Source: Okapia johnstoni
Lineage: Eukaryota > Chordata > Mammalia > Artiodactyla > Giraffidae
DNA length: 64,000 nt
Reading direction: 5' to 3'
Assembly: GCA_024291935.2 (NCBI GenBank)
Contig: CM044321.1
Span: 63,606,985 to 63,670,984 of the forward strand
Part shown: positions 12,201 through 20,298 of the stretch, one piece after another
Position numbering within the stretch: the stretch's first letter is position 1
Layout of the letters: each line of letters starts with the position of its first letter
The notes under the pieces: generated by a model
Database searches by the model: none
What the model was told of the DNA's origin: nothing
The model's input: the letters and a program-made list of their open reading frames with translations, nothing else
Translations under genes and position numbers: made by a program

Positions 12201-15200
12201 GTAAAAAATCAATTAAAAATTTATCAGGCAAATGCATGTAGTTCATTGGCTAGAACAGTAGTGGGGGGACTTATCAGATTAAAAGAAACATATTGGGAAA
12301 TTTATAGAGATGTTCTTACTGCTCTTTGCATAGCATATAAATACCAGATATATTAGATCATAGTGGATGGGAACTAGGTTTTCCAAACCAATACTTTCGT
12401 GACTCTAACTAAAGTTCTAGGACTCCAAAATGACCAAATAGTGCTTCTTTACCTAACATGTTAGGATGGGATTAGAGCCAAATCAAACCATATTTATCTT
12501 GTTTCCTTTCTGTAAACCTAACAGGTACTGCTTGCCTGTGGTCTGTATACAACAAGAGAATAGTTTCCAAGCTTACATTTTTTTTTTTTCTAAGACCTGT
12601 GGGTGATTAGACAACCCACATCTGCCAAACATGATTAATGGAAACGTCTCGTAAGCAGAAGTCATGTTCTTCAAATTAGTTCTCTTCCAATTGCTAAAAA
12701 GCTTTTCTGGGCCCAGGGCAAAGAACTGAAAAGGAAGGAAGAACTGAAGGAGGCTACACTACTTTTTTTATCCAGTTGGCACTGAGGTTCTTGGAAGTCA
12801 TGTGGTCTACCTTGGCCAGATTCTCAGTCCTGATGCACACCCCTTGCCTCCTTAAGTACTGAAGGAGGAACTGGTTGGTAGTTGGCACTGTCAGATCAAA
12901 AGCCAGGACCTTCAGGAGCAGGTGTTCCATTCTCAGCAGCTGTCGTTTTGTGTAGGTGTCATCGGTTATGTACACAAACTCATCTACTTCCGGTGGATAT
13001 ATTTCTTCATATTTCCTACAAATGGGAAAGAGTTTGAAAGTAAAGCTTGGACCCTCTGACTCTCTTTCTTGTGCTATCCCAACCAGGCTTGTCACGTGGC
13101 CCTTAAGGACTTGAATATCACTTATAAATCATGAAATGGTACAGGTGTGAAAAAATACAGAGGCTTATTTCCATAAAGAGCACGAGTATGACAAGGATTT
13201 GCCATACTTACTGCTACGAGTAGTACAGAAACATTTTTCAACTAGGGATTTTAGGTTTTGGTGTCTGATAAGCTGAAAGATTCTGAATGACAGACGTGAG
13301 GGTAAATTCATCTTAATTCTATAGACTTCAAATCATCTTGTGGAAAAGAATTTTATGTGAAACATGATGATAGGGGAAAAAAAAACTCCTTAGGCCTTAG
13401 TTGTTTTTTTTTTAAAGCTTGCACTCAGCTTTTTCTATTGAATTAGCAAAAGATGCTCTATGTCCAAGAGAAAGATAATGATTTCACTGGTATCAGTCCT
13501 TTGCTTTTGCTTTTGTTTCTCCTTTCCACAGGGAAATTTTTGCAAAATTATAGTAATTAATAAGTATAAAGCCTGAGACCAGAAGAATAGAAAGGGAACG
13601 ACTATTTACCATCAGGTCACTTATTTAAAAAAAGCTTAGCCACAACCCCAGCGCTTTTCTACACAATTAAGGCTTCCCTGTTGGCTCAGGTGGTAAACGA
13701 TCTGCTTTCAATGCAGGAGACCCAGATTTGATTCATGTGTCAGGAAGACCCCCTGGAGAAGGGAATGGCTACCCACTTCACTATTCTTGCCTGAGAATCC
13801 CAGGCAGACAGAGGAGCCTGGTGGACTACAGTACTTGGGGTCGCAAAGAGTTGGACACAACTAACACTTTCACTTTTAGCCACAACCCAGACCATTTCTA
13901 CACAAATAGATATTGTTATGAATGACTGACAGTAACAGGAATTAGCTAAAATAGTTTATTCACTGTAACCAAATAAACTGGGTTATTATGAGTCATTTGC
14001 TAGAGCCTGGAGAAGGCTTTCATAAACACAAATCTCTTTAAACAGGGCTTTTATTCACAGTAGAATACAGCCAAAAGACTACACTACAAAATAATTAAAC
14101 TAGATACTGAATTTGAGCTGATGGTTGCCTTAGTCATGATACTGAACTTGTCGTTAAGAGTATCTTAAATATCCAAGTTGAAGAGTGAACATGTGGTGAG
14201 ATTCAATTTCTCAGTAAACACTGTAAAAATAATGATATTTTATCAAAGGAGGCATGAGTAAGTTTTAATTATCAAGCACTGTATTTCTCCAATAAATGGG
14301 AATGGAAATCAAGTGTTTAGACAGGCTGACATTTCATGTTATTTGAGCTGAAGGACTTACGAAGCCAGGAGAATAGCTGCTGTTCCTACAAGCTGCAGTT
14401 TCCCCCTCAGAACAGACATGCAGGAAAGAAACCTGTCTAGGAAGTTGATGGCCAGGTAGAGAGTCTCTGCCCGGAGCTTGTATTCTTCTCCAACCTCAAC
14501 CAGCCAGTCCACCAGAATGGTCCGCATGCTTTCTGTGATATCTGGTTGTTTCTTCATGTAGTGTGCCTTGGGCCTGTGTCTTATCTGTTTGGAGAGAGAG
14601 TTTTTTTGATGTTTAAATAGTTGTTATCTTAGAAGGATCACTCCACAGTACAGTTGCTGTTTTTAAAAAGCTCATGAGCAAAGGTTAGCAGGAAACTCAG
14701 TCAAAAGCCAGAGAAATCTGTACATCATAATATGGAACAAAGTGTGCAATTCTGGTTCTGTAATGCAATTTAGTTAACGAGTAACTTCAAGGAGGGGGGA
14801 CATGGTAATAATGGTTCTTCCCAAGAGTGAAATACCTAATATACAAACCCTTTTGAGTCATAGAGAAATAGTCCAAGTAACTGCTACTCACCGCACCCAA
14901 CTATTATTTTTCATAAACGTTCTCATGTTGAGATGTCATAAGAATGCCATTCACTAGTGGTCATGGCCAAGAGTATATAACTATCTTAACACGGAGTGCT
15001 TAGGATGCTGGAAATTGAAGGAGAAGTTGGGAAAACTCACTTCAGCTTCTCTAAGGTACTGATGAATTTCTTCAGCATATTCAGTCACATTTATCACATC
15101 TGTACCAAAATCTGATGCATCTTCAGACTGGGAGTGGAGAGATGAATCTACCAGCATAGGGGAAACTGCAGGGGGTTCAACATTATCAGGTAAGACATTT

Positions 15201-18200
15201 CATTTCAAAACTAGTTCCATCCACTAACCCTCTATAGGCAGCTGTGAAAACAGTTAGTACTCCAGGGAGTTCTCTTGCTAGTTCTATGCTACTGAACACT
15301 GCAGGCAATTACAAAGACAGGGTACCATCAGCCATGGGCAAGTCCCATTACCTGTGTTAAAATCCAACAGGAAGTGAAGGTCTGACTTGAGTGCACTGGT
15401 GTCTACTTCATATGCATCCTCTAATGCCATCCCCTTTTCGCCCTGGGCAGCTATCTCTGTCCCCCTGCTCAGGCTCATCCATATAGATGTCAAATCCTTG
15501 CTTGGCCGGTGCCTGAACCCTGCTGTCAGACAGAGCTTTCTTTCCAGCTGGAGGGAAGACATTTTCTGATCCAGAGAAACACCTGAGTGTGGTGAGCCCC
15601 TAGAAAAGGGTGAAGTTTTTGTGTTAGAGGCTTGCCCCATAGCCTGCATAGGTACTAAGAACCCACATGACTCAAACCAGCAGCCTGGATAGATGAGAGG
15701 AACCTGAATTTGAAATATCCATGTCTGCAATTGAATTGCAGAAACTGAAGCTGCCAAAGGATTACTTTGCCCTTATCTTTGCCTATGTGACATCTGGGGA
15801 AGGAGCTAACCTAAAATTTGTCATCTTCCTCATGTATTTATCAAAGGGAACTCAAAATTATAGAAAAAAAGAAAAACTACCGCTCTTCTCCAAAGTGAAC
15901 TAGGTACCACATGTTGTGGGAAGGGGGGCGGGGACTGTAAATCAGCTTTCGTGCTTGTAGCATGCCAGGTTTTTATAACAACCCAGCAAGGTTCTTGACA
16001 CATAGTTACAGAGTCCTCCTTAAAGTCAACTTTTAGTCAACAAGCTCCTGGAAAGGTCCCATTTATACACAGTTATTCAGAAACACAAGCTTTTAGAAAT
16101 GTGTACTATGAGTTAATTCTCTTACAAGCTATGGAACACTATTATATGACATAATGAGAAAAAGAAATGAGATTCTAGATATTTTAAAAGGTACAATCAA
16201 CCGCATTTTCTCAGCAAATTAGATGTGGGGTGGGAGAAAAAGAAGAGTCAAGGATGACAAAGTTTTGGGGTTAAATAATGAGAAGAATAGATATTCCACT
16301 TACTGAAATGAGGAAGACTTTGGAAAGAGCAAGCAGGTTGGGGCTGGAGTCATTATTTGGTTTTACCTAAGTTTGAGATGCCTACTGCATGATCCAAATG
16401 GAGGTAGCTAACTTGAGACTGAAACTTAGCTGAGAGTTCCAAACCAGAGATAGAAGAACGAGTCATCAACAGAAAGATGGTATTTGTTGCCAGGAGACTT
16501 GAACAGATTGTGAAAGGAGTGAGTGCCAATTCAGATCAAATACTAAGCTCTAGCACACTCTAACTTTCAGAGAGTGGATGAAGAAGAACCAAGATAATGA
16601 GGTGTGGCCAGTAAGCAAGATGAGAAACCAGAAGAGAGCTGTGTTCTTTGGGCTAAGTCAGAAGAATCTACTTCAAGGAAGAGAATGAACAACAATGTCA
16701 ATTGCTGCCATTCAGACAAGGAAAGGATTACAAATTGAGTCAAAGAGAGGGACTTCCCAGGTGGTCCAGTGGCTAAGACTCTGCACTCCCAACGCAGGGG
16801 ACCTAGATTCAATCCCTGGTCAGGAAACTAGATCCTGCATGCCTCAGCTAAGAGTTTGCATGCTGCAACTGAAGAACCTGCATGCCACAACTAAGACCCA
16901 TTGCAGCCAAATAATAATTTTTAAACAAATATTTACAACTTTAAATAGTAATTGAATCAAAGAGAACAAAGGAAGAAATCGAGACAGAGTATTTGTTCAA
17001 CAAATACTTGCATGCTACCCTGGCCAGGCATGGTTTTTCTAAAATACTGGGAGTACAGCAGAAAACCTGACATCTCAAATCCTCATCCTGATAGAGTTTA
17101 TAGTATAAAAATTCTCAAGAAATACTGCCATAAATGGGACAGTTGCTATAAAGAGCTTTGTAGTTGAAAGGTTTTTAAGATTGAAAAAAAAAAAAAACCA
17201 CAATATATTTGCATTTGGGTTTGACTCAGTAGAGAAGAGAAAACTAACAAGAGAAAGAAGAGCTGATGGAATGATATCCTTGAAGAGGCAAGAGGGCATC
17301 AGGTGTGCCTCACACATGGGGATGCTCCTTGCATAAGAGCAGGAACACACAAGTCACGTAGCAGGAGGAGGGTGGCAGGGTATATGATAAACGGGGGCAT
17401 GTGGAAATTCTTACAGTTGCATCTATGTTTTTAGGAAAATAGGATATAAAGTTATAAGCTGAGAGGCAGGACGGAGATAGAGGCTTTGGAAGATAAAGAG
17501 AGAAAGGAAAGTATAAAATAAAAGATTTCTATAAGACGGTTGTAGAGGAATAGAACCGGGAAATGTAGAAGTAGCACCAAGCAACATAGAGGTTAACTAA
17601 CAGTTATGAATTTAAAGTGAAACCACTAAGCACAGGGGTAACTGCCGATTCATGAGAGGTTTTAGACTTTGTGTTTTAATTATTTATTTATTTATTCTTA
17701 ATTGGAGGATATTTGCTTTCCAATTTATGTTGGTTTTTGACATACATCGACATGAATCAGCCATAGGCATACATATGTCCCCTCCCACTTGAACCTCCCT
17801 CCGACCTCCCACCTCATCCCACCCCTCTAGGTTGTCACAGAGTACTGGATTTGAGCTCCCTGCGTCATACAGCAAATTCCCACCAGCTCTCTATTTTACA
17901 TATGGTAATGTACATGTTTCAGTGCTACTGTTTCTATTCATCCCACTCTCTCCTTCCCCCACTGTGTTAGTCTTCATGTTTAAAGAAGTACACCACGTCG
18001 CTAAGCAAATTAAGTTTGTTAAAACCACCTTTACCCAGTTTTTTCCAAAGCTTGAAACAGATTACTTTGGGTAATTTTCTCCCACTAACCAGATGCCACC
18101 AAAACACAAATGACTTGTGTCATTGTGTAGAAGAGGAGTAGGAGTAGTCAGTGGATGAGGAGAAGCTTCTGATCTGGCCTCCATCATGACTTTTATTTGG

Positions 18201-19496
18201 GTGGGACGGCTTTCTCAAACCTCTCAAATTTTCTCACCTATAAAATGGAAAGGATACCTGCCCACCTACTCCACTAGACAATGTCATCCCACTATAGTTA
18301 TACAGTACAAGCTTGTGAGAAGCTGGCGTAATAACAGACTTGAGGAAGTTTTTTGGTTTTGTTTTTTTTTTATCTCAAAATTCATTCTTAAGGATCCAAA
18401 CTCCTTATTTGCATTTTAAGCATTGAATTTATTTACCCTCTGTTTACATTCTGTTAAGGGAGATACCTATGATTAATTAAGCACAAGCAACTGGACATCA
18501 GATGGCCCACAATCTTTTGCCCAACTGTCCATTATCAGTCCTGGGGAGAAGCTGACTTTCCAAGCACACATTTGGAAGTAATCTAGTATACTGTGATCCA
18601 ATCCTGATTCTAACACCATCATCAATGAACTTAAAGGTTATCGGAGATGCTTCAGGCACAGCCTAGGTCAATCTGAATACCATTCTGATTTAGAGAAACA
18701 CCAGTACCACAAGTTTATTTTAGAGAAAGAAATCACAACCCACTCCAGTATTCTTGCCTGGGAAATTCCATGGATAAAGGAGCTTGGCAGGCTGCAGTCC
18801 ATGGGGTCGCAAAGAGTCGGACACAACTTAGCAACTGAACAATAGTTTATTCTGGTGCATTCACAATTTCCTTTTAGCCCAGAACTTAAGTGCTTCCCTG
18901 GTGGCCCAGAGGGTAAAGCATCTGCCTGCAATGCAGGAGACCCAGGTTCAATCCCTGGGTTGGGAAGATCTCCTGGAGAAGGAAATGGCAACCTGCTCCA
19001 GTATTCTTGCCTAGAGAATCCCATGTATGGAGGAGCCTGGTAGGCTACAGTCCACAGGGTCACAAAGAGTCAGACACGACTGAGCGACTTCACTTTCACT
19101 TTCTTTTAAGTGACTTTACACATACTTGACTTAAACAGTTCCTAATAACAAAGAAAATGATTCAATATTGCTAGCTGAAAAAGGGACCTGACAAAGTGCT
19201 CTTTTAAAAAATCAGTGTCCCTATAGGCCAGATTCCAGGGCTGAATACTCAAGGGGAGTTTGTGCAGAAAATCTCAAGAGATCCCACTTCACCAAGACAC
19301 GAGGGCCTTCCTAGCCCTTCTCAGGCATTACCTGGCCACAGGTCCTCCTGAACTGCCCATTCTCAGTTAGCACTCCTAGTACTGTTCTTTGTGGTGGATC
19401 CTGGCCAGACTGGCCTCTGGTTATCATCTGACAGGCATCAGGACCTCGGGACACTGGAGCCAGCACTACTCCACTCTTGGAGATGCTGAGATGCAT
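6176..19496 (-). CDS. CCNA1: cyclin A1 gene, coding span (8 coding exons), with a +1 frameshift in exon 3
   Basis: Cyclin A1 binds and activates CDK2 (and CDK1) and acts mainly in male germ cells, where it is needed for meiosis in mouse (known for the family). Coding exons read on the minus strand: 19332-19496, 15352-15599, 15041-15165, 14361-14584, 12811-13015, 11175-11288, 6739-6872, 6176-6227. All junctions are GT/AG with matching phases. The sum is 1267 nt; with 247 nt in exon 3 it would be 1266 nt, that is 421 residues, the length I recall for the shorter human isoform. In that numbering the N-terminal cyclin box starts near residue 164 with the MRTILVDW helix at 199-206; CDK-contact Lys255 (KYEEIYPPE) and Glu284 (LRMEH) are kept 29 residues apart as in cyclin A2. 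The protein is A1 rather than A2 because of segments such as [11 protein letters not shown] and LRRQGVC. Introns exclude a processed copy. The extra base in exon 3 makes the annotated frame stop early. Confidence 0.93.
6364..6555 (-). repeat. Bov-tA SINE in CCNA1 intron 8
   Basis: Antisense Bov-tA: CAGTTGTGTCTGACTCTTTG at the left, tRNA-like head at the right. Imperfect target-site duplication ACTCTGGAAGGTG (6351-6363) and ACTCTACAAGGTG (6556-6568). Confidence 0.88.
6739..6872 (-). CDS. CCNA1: CCNA1 exon 8
   Basis: Acceptor TTGATTAG|CCA, donor TTCAAA|GTAAGT context with phase 2. It encodes [20 protein letters not shown], then [20 protein letters not shown] and YKSS. The exon lies 4.3 kb from exon 7 because a BovB element fills the intron. 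134 bp equals 44 codons plus two bases. Confidence 0.95.
7666..8283 (-). pseudogene. BovB reverse transcriptase, C-terminal piece
   Basis: 205 open codons with [20 protein letters not shown] and [20 protein letters not shown], the conserved C-terminal region of BovB. The open frame on the other strand (7763-8239) is a shadow of this. Confidence 0.85.
8857..9750 (-). pseudogene. BovB reverse transcriptase, N-terminal piece
   Basis: 297 open codons including [20 protein letters not shown] and [20 protein letters not shown], the early RT blocks of RTE elements. The frame is lost at 8857, ahead of the first catalytic Asp (YAKAF is followed by a shift near 8705). Remnant, not functional. Confidence 0.85.
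10955..11143 (-). repeat. Bov-tA SINE in CCNA1 intron 7
   Basis: Antisense Bov-tA beginning TTGTTGTTGTTTAATCACTA and ending GAGCCTCCTGGGAAGCCCA. It ends only about 30 bases from the exon 7 donor. Confidence 0.85.
11175..11288 (-). CDS. CCNA1: CCNA1 exon 7, start of C-terminal cyclin box
   Basis: Too short for a stand-alone ORF. Acceptor TTGTGCTTAG|TAC, donor TTCTGG|GTAAGA. The 38 codons read [20 protein letters not shown] then [18 protein letters not shown], the first helices of the second cyclin fold. Phase 0 at both ends. Confidence 0.95.
11690..12222 (+). repeat. L1 3' end split by a SINE
   Basis: Left part 11690-11786 (GGGATTGACATATGCACACT) and right part 12056-12222 (GGAACTCAACTCAATACTCT through GTATATTCCAGTAAAAAATC) are consecutive pieces of the same mammalian L1 3' UTR. 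The SINE between them is the later insertion. Confidence 0.8.
11787..12055 (-). repeat. Bov-A2-like SINE nested in L1, CCNA1 intron 6
   Basis: Antisense Bov-A unit (GAAAGTGAAAGTCACTC, GTGTCCGACTG, GAGCCACCAGGGAAGCCC) followed by a second partial unit (ATACTGGAGTGGGTAGCC, ACCAACTGAGC), so the copy is dimer-like. Flanks GAGCAAGGGGA and GAGCACAGGGA look like a decayed target duplication. Confidence 0.8.
12811..13015 (-). CDS. CCNA1: CCNA1 exon 6, CDK-contact segment
   Basis: Acceptor CATTTGTAG|G completes a serine codon; donor GCCAAG|GTAGAC. It encodes [20 protein letters not shown], then [17 protein letters not shown] and [14 protein letters not shown]. The Lys of KYEEIYPPE and the Glu of RMEH are the two residues that contact the CDK in cyclin A structures. 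205 bp is one base plus 68 codons, identical spacing to the family. A longer open frame here reads through both splice sites and is not the real exon. Confidence 0.96.
13670..13880 (+). repeat. Bov-tA SINE in CCNA1 intron 5
   Basis: GGCTTCCCTGTTGGCTCAGG head, CTGGAGAAGGGAATGGC middle, GAGTTGGACACAACTAACAC tail. Antisense to CCNA1. Confidence 0.88.
14361..14584 (-). CDS. CCNA1: CCNA1 exon 5, N-terminal cyclin box
   Basis: Acceptor CCAAACAG|ATAAG, donor GCTTC|GTAAGT (phase 2). 74 codons plus two bases, from [10 protein letters not shown] through [34 protein letters not shown] and [10 protein letters not shown]. The MRTILVDW helix is the signature of the A/B-type cyclin box and part of the docking surface for RxL substrates. 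No break. Confidence 0.96.
15041..15165 (-). CDS. CCNA1: CCNA1 exon 4
   Basis: Acceptor CTGCAG|TT completes a valine codon with the last G of exon 3; donor GCTGAA|GTGAGT leaves phase 0. It encodes [20 protein letters not shown] followed by [21 protein letters not shown], the linker and first helix leading into the N-terminal cyclin box (about residues 138-179). 125 bp equals 2 nt plus 41 codons. Confidence 0.92.
15352..15599 (-). CDS. CCNA1: CCNA1 exon 3, frameshifted by one extra base
   Basis: Acceptor TTTTCTAG|GGG and donor ACACAG|GTAATG are clean. The exon enters in phase 0 and the next exon needs phase 1, so the length should be 3n+1; it is 248 (3n+2). The first frame gives [19 protein letters not shown] and on to EQGDRDSC; the second gives [18 protein letters not shown] and LLDFNT. 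The switch lies in 15431-15447, beside a CCCCTTTT run. Six codon-equivalents minus two bases separate DSC from GMAL, one base more than the five codons in human. Read straight through, translation stops at TGA 15408-15410. This may be a true allele, a species loss, or an assembly or read error at the homopolymers. Confidence 0.9.
16749..16950 (+). repeat. CHR-type SINE with target-site duplication
   Basis: GGACTTCCCAGGTGGTCCAG head, TTCAATCCCTGGTCAGGAAA, then the TGCATGCCACAACTAAGACC body. Flanked by ATTGAGTCAAAGAGA (16734-16748) and ATTGAATCAAAGAGA (16951-16965), one mismatch in 15. Confidence 0.85.
17676..17975 (-). repeat. ruminant L1 3' UTR end
   Basis: Antisense poly(A) (TTATTTATTTATTTATT) followed by ATTGGAGGATATTTGCTTTC and the CCCCTCCCACTTGAACCTCC block. 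The same family is read in sense at 45646-45960. Confidence 0.8.
18733..18842 (+). repeat. Bov-A SINE fragment
   Basis: Right half only: CAACCCACTCCAGTATTCTT to GTCGGACACAACTTAGCAAC. Confidence 0.85.
18893..19110 (+). repeat. Bov-tA SINE
   Basis: Near full length: CTTCCCTGGTGGCCCAGAGG head, GAGAAGGAAATGGCAACCTG, CACGACTGAGCGACTTCAC tail. It ends about 220 bases from the exon 2 donor. Confidence 0.9.
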
Positions 19497-19520
19497 AGCC
19501 TCAGTCTCCACAGCTTACCG
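19332..19520 (-). CDS. CCNA1: CCNA1 exon 2 with main start codon
   Basis: Acceptor after a pyrimidine-rich run ending GACAG (exon from 19520) or, less likely, the AG seven bases further in (exon from 19513). ATG at 19496-19494 starts [19 protein letters not shown], matching the start of the shorter human isoform. Coding part 19332-19496 is exactly 55 codons and ends RRTCGQ at donor CAG|GTAATG, phase 0. In frame upstream of the ATG the codons read VETEA, which aligns with human VESEA of the longer isoform. This N-terminal region carries regulatory sequence ahead of the cyclin boxes. Confidence 0.88.
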
Positions 19521-19814
19521 CTGTCAAGGAAGGAGAAACAGACAAGCCGGTTAGTCAGCCTCTTCCACCAAGGATCCAAGGATGCCGAAACTCCCTAGAA
19601 GACAGAGCCCTGTGACACATGACCTTCCTTGCAGTTATTAAGGTTGAAAGGGCCTGAGCCACAGTGCAAGTGATCAAAGCCGCTTTGAACCAAAACGGTG
19701 ATTTGAATCTCTCCAGCCTTTCTTCCAATACTTGGCTGATGGGTGGAAGGAGACAGGAATATGACAAACCTCCAAGCCAAGACACTAACCCACACATTAG
19801 TGGGCAGTCCATAC

Positions 19815-20003
19815 CTACAAGCCCGTGTCTTTCCTAGCTGTGATGCTTATCCATCACTCCACCACCCGCTTCCCTGCAAACCAGTGACCCAGGATACATC
19901 ACTGTGGGAAAGTACGTCCCCTTCTCAAGTGACAAGCAGAGTGCTCTTCCGCGGCCTTCCTCCCACAGGACAGAATGCCCCAAAATCTGCTTGGAACCCA
20001 CAG
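19815..20003 (-). other. CCNA1: CCNA1 exon 1, probably 5' UTR only
   Basis: The 3' edge is a good donor (TTGTAG|GTATGG, read on the minus strand). The 5' edge is inferred as about 30 bases below a TATAAA at 20032-20037. The sequence around 19897-19925 encodes FPTVMYPGS, resembling the FPAIMYPGS I recall from the N-terminus of the long human isoform, and it lies in the same frame as exon 2 if exon 2 starts at 19513. A TAG at 19834-19836 interrupts that frame, so the long N-terminal isoform cannot be made and this exon is probably untranslated except for a short upstream ORF. Confidence 0.6.
19834..19899 (-). CDS. short upstream ORF in CCNA1 exon 1 (21 codons)
   Basis: ATG at 19899 down to TAG at 19834. 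It begins MYPGS and ends DKHHS. The start appears to be the second methionine of the long human CCNA1 N-terminus, now cut off by the stop. If exon 1 is transcribed as proposed this is an upstream ORF ahead of the main start at 19496. Translation is inference. Confidence 0.35.
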   Translation of the reverse strand: MYPGSLVCREAGGGVMDKHHS

Positions 20004-20004
20004 C

Positions 20005-20128
20005 GGACCTCGCTCTTCTCAGTCTTATCTCTTTATACATAAGTCTCGAACAATTAGCAAATGCACACGAGGATTGGGAATAAGGGGCCGCTGAAGGGGG
20101 CGGGGCGGGGGCGGGGCGGGGCGGAAGG
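20005..20128 (-). promoter_or_regulatory. CCNA1 core promoter: GC boxes, CCAAT, TATA-like
   Basis: Read towards the gene: a run of overlapping GGGGCGG GC boxes (about 20096-20124, Sp1/KLF type), a CCAAT box (20073-20077, as ATTGG on plus), then TATAAA (20032-20037). With a start near 20003, TATA is at about -30, CCAAT about -72 and the GC boxes about -95 to -120, a standard arrangement. A cluster of GC boxes is reported as the main driver of the human CCNA1 promoter (as I recall). Start site is inferred. Confidence 0.7.
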
Positions 20129-20247
20129 GGACGGAGGTGTTAATAGATTCTAGCCGGGGCGCCGGGCTCCCAGCGTCTGCGGCCCAGCTCAGAGCTAATT
20201 ACTTTCAACTCCCCCCGCCCCCCTGCCGGCCCCCGCGTCTGTTGAAT

Positions 20248-20260
20248 GGGCCAATCAGCG
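20248..20260 (+). promoter_or_regulatory. CCAAT (NF-Y) box
   Basis: GGGCCAATCAGCG matches the NF-Y core CCAATCAG closely. It is in plus orientation, opposite to CCNA1; NF-Y works in both orientations, so this may serve CCNA1 or a divergent transcript. Confidence 0.6.
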
Positions 20261-20284
20261 CAGCTCCCGGGCCTCGCGGGGGCC

Positions 20285-20298
20285 GTTTCCATGCCAAC
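20285..20298. promoter_or_regulatory. RFX X-box-like palindrome
   Basis: GTTTCCATGCCAAC agrees with the symmetric X-box GTTGCCATGGCAAC at 12 of 14 positions. RFX2 controls many spermatocyte and spermatid genes, which fits the germ-cell role of cyclin A1. A weaker half-site (TATGGCGACC) follows at 20330-20339. Confidence 0.5.

Larger units (their letters stand above)
15600..19331 (-). other. CCNA1: CCNA1 intron 2
   Basis: The largest intron after intron 7. It holds a CHR-type SINE (16749-16950), an L1 3' end (17676-17975) and two Bov SINEs (18733-19110). The rest is AT-rich with no exon I can see; an L2-like stretch may lie at about 16995-17110 (CAACAAATACTTGCATG, GGGAGTACAGCAG). Confidence 0.8.

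Noticed and set aside
12754..13095. Cyclin A2 (CCNA2) as the identity of the cyclin exons
   Set aside because: [18 protein letters not shown] and the N-terminal [11 protein letters not shown] are cyclin A1-type; A2 differs at these places.
15284..15757. 157-codon minus-strand ORF as the CCNA1 exon 3 frame
   Set aside because: It reads through both splice sites and its first part is the wrong frame; only the part after 15430 is real cyclin A1.
18855..19043. Open frames such as [20 protein letters not shown] and similar ones throughout the window
   Set aside because: These are translations of the Bov-tA SINE and recur at every copy; not genes.
6176..19496. CCNA1 as a processed pseudogene
   Set aside because: Introns with correct splice sites, promoter and poly(A) signal are present; one indel alone does not make it a dead copy.
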